Shown here piece by piece: positions 63,700 through 64,000 of a stretch of 64,000 bases of DNA (position 1 is the stretch's first letter; each line of letters starts with the position of its first letter). The notes beneath the pieces are model-generated. The model worked only from the letters and a program-made list of their open reading frames with translations. It was not told where the DNA came from and did no database searches. The translations under genes were made by a program, and so were the position numbers. The stretch lies in the NCBI GenBank assembly GCA_021324855.1, contig JAJPIG010000026.1, positions 124,001 to 188,000 on the forward strand, written 5' to 3'. Source of the DNA: Pseudomonadota bacterium. Lineage in GTDB: Bacteria > Desulfobacterota > Binatia > Binatales > Binataceae.

Positions 63700-64000
63700 C
63701 TAAATGTCGACCTTGAAGCTGCCGGCGGTATCGCGATGCGGCACGAATTTCTTGCTGACCAGGCGGATATTCTCGGGGCCGCGCGGCTCCTCGAAGATCA
63801 GGTTGCGCTGCGCGGCAAGCAGCGGGAAATCCTGCACCGTCAGGATGATCGCCTGCTCGTCGCCGTCGTTGACGTGCTGATGATAGGTCCAGGCGGGACA
63901 GAGCCAGGTGTCGCCTTTTGACCATTCGATTTTCGTCGGATCGGGATCGTCGTCGTTCTGCATCACGTCGAAGCCGACGCCCTGGATGACGTGGTAGATC
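63700..64000 (-). CDS. Cupin-domain dioxygenase-like protein (partial, runs off the right edge)
   Basis: The frame is open to the right edge (first visible residues IYHVIQGVGFDVMQND) and ends at 63700. IEWSKGDTWLCPAWTYHQHVNDGDEQAIILTVQDFPLLAAQ is a cupin core with the second-motif His in TYHQH, similar to the C-terminal half of gentisate 1,2-dioxygenase-type bicupins. With only about 100 residues visible, the first metal motif is not seen. It leads the minus-strand operon with the split-barrel protein and acyl-CoA synthetase fragment, consistent with aromatic metabolism. Confidence 0.75.
   Translation of the reverse strand, partial: IYHVIQGVGFDVMQNDDDPDPTKIEWSKGDTWLCPAWTYHQHVNDGDEQAIILTVQDFPLLAAQRNLIFEEPRGPENIRLVSKKFVPHRDTAGSFKVDI

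Overview
The window is a GC-rich chromosomal segment from a Gram-negative bacterium. Signs of an outer membrane are a lipoprotein signal peptidase, a Wza-like export protein, a Wzi-like protein and a CusC-type channel. No rRNA, tRNA, CRISPR array, insertion sequence or phage gene was recognised. The gene content (paired class III CoA-transferases, an HpaB-type flavin monooxygenase, PPi-type phosphofructokinase, LarB, archaeal-type lumazine synthase) recalls uncultured soil lineages such as Binatota or Desulfobacterota-related groups. That placement is inference; no marker gene proves it.

Layout. 1-14.1 kb is mostly core metabolism: the end of pyruvate phosphate dikinase, a catalytically dead HtrA-like protein, a sensor kinase, and a tight co-directional run thiL, two CNNM/CorC paralogues, larB, an AarF/UbiB kinase and an AlkZ/YcaQ-like protein. 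A ferredoxin, its reductase and a phosphofructokinase follow on the minus strand, then lexA and a second sensor kinase. 14.3-16.6 kb holds a CstA carbon-starvation transporter coupled to a tiny YbdD-like ORF. 16.7-19.5 kb is the aroC-aroK-aroB operon, closed by a hairpin plus T-run. ileS-lspA sits at 20.2-23.6 kb. 23.7-28.6 kb is a catabolic-looking cluster: two tandem CaiB/BaiF CoA-transferases, an AhpD-family gene, and an HpaB-type oxygenase. 28.6-35.0 kb is a CusABC-type heavy-metal RND efflux operon led by a small Cys-rich secreted protein.

35.5-56.9 kb is a long exopolysaccharide locus, all on the plus strand. It contains a six-SLBB Wza-like protein, a lytic transglycosylase, Wzi, Wzz, six glycosyltransferases, an FkbM methyltransferase, a flippase, a sugar O-carbamoyltransferase, a GDP-mannose 3,5-epimerase homologue, an unusual WecA-CapD(N) fusion, a cupin and gmd. 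The likely product is a heteropolysaccharide with GDP-mannose-derived 6-deoxy or L-sugars, some carbamoylated, made by a Wzx/Wzy-type route; no Wzy polymerase was recognised. 57.0-62.5 kb returns to biosynthesis: a DUF1499 protein, hisH-hisF-ribH, a MerR-TPR protein, two small unknown proteins and threonine ammonia-lyase. The right end is a minus-strand operon of a cupin, an FMN split-barrel protein and an acyl-CoA synthetase fragment.

The most notable observation is at 26256-26879. An AhpD-like peroxidase is interrupted by one in-frame TGA exactly where the second Cys of the C-x-x-C...H active site belongs. The reading frame stays open and homologous for 113 more codons. A perfect 8-bp stem with a G-first loop begins 9 nt after the TGA and its loop begins 17 nt after it, which fits the bacterial SECIS pattern. 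I read it as a selenoprotein (C-x-x-U) that standard gene calling would split into two fragments.
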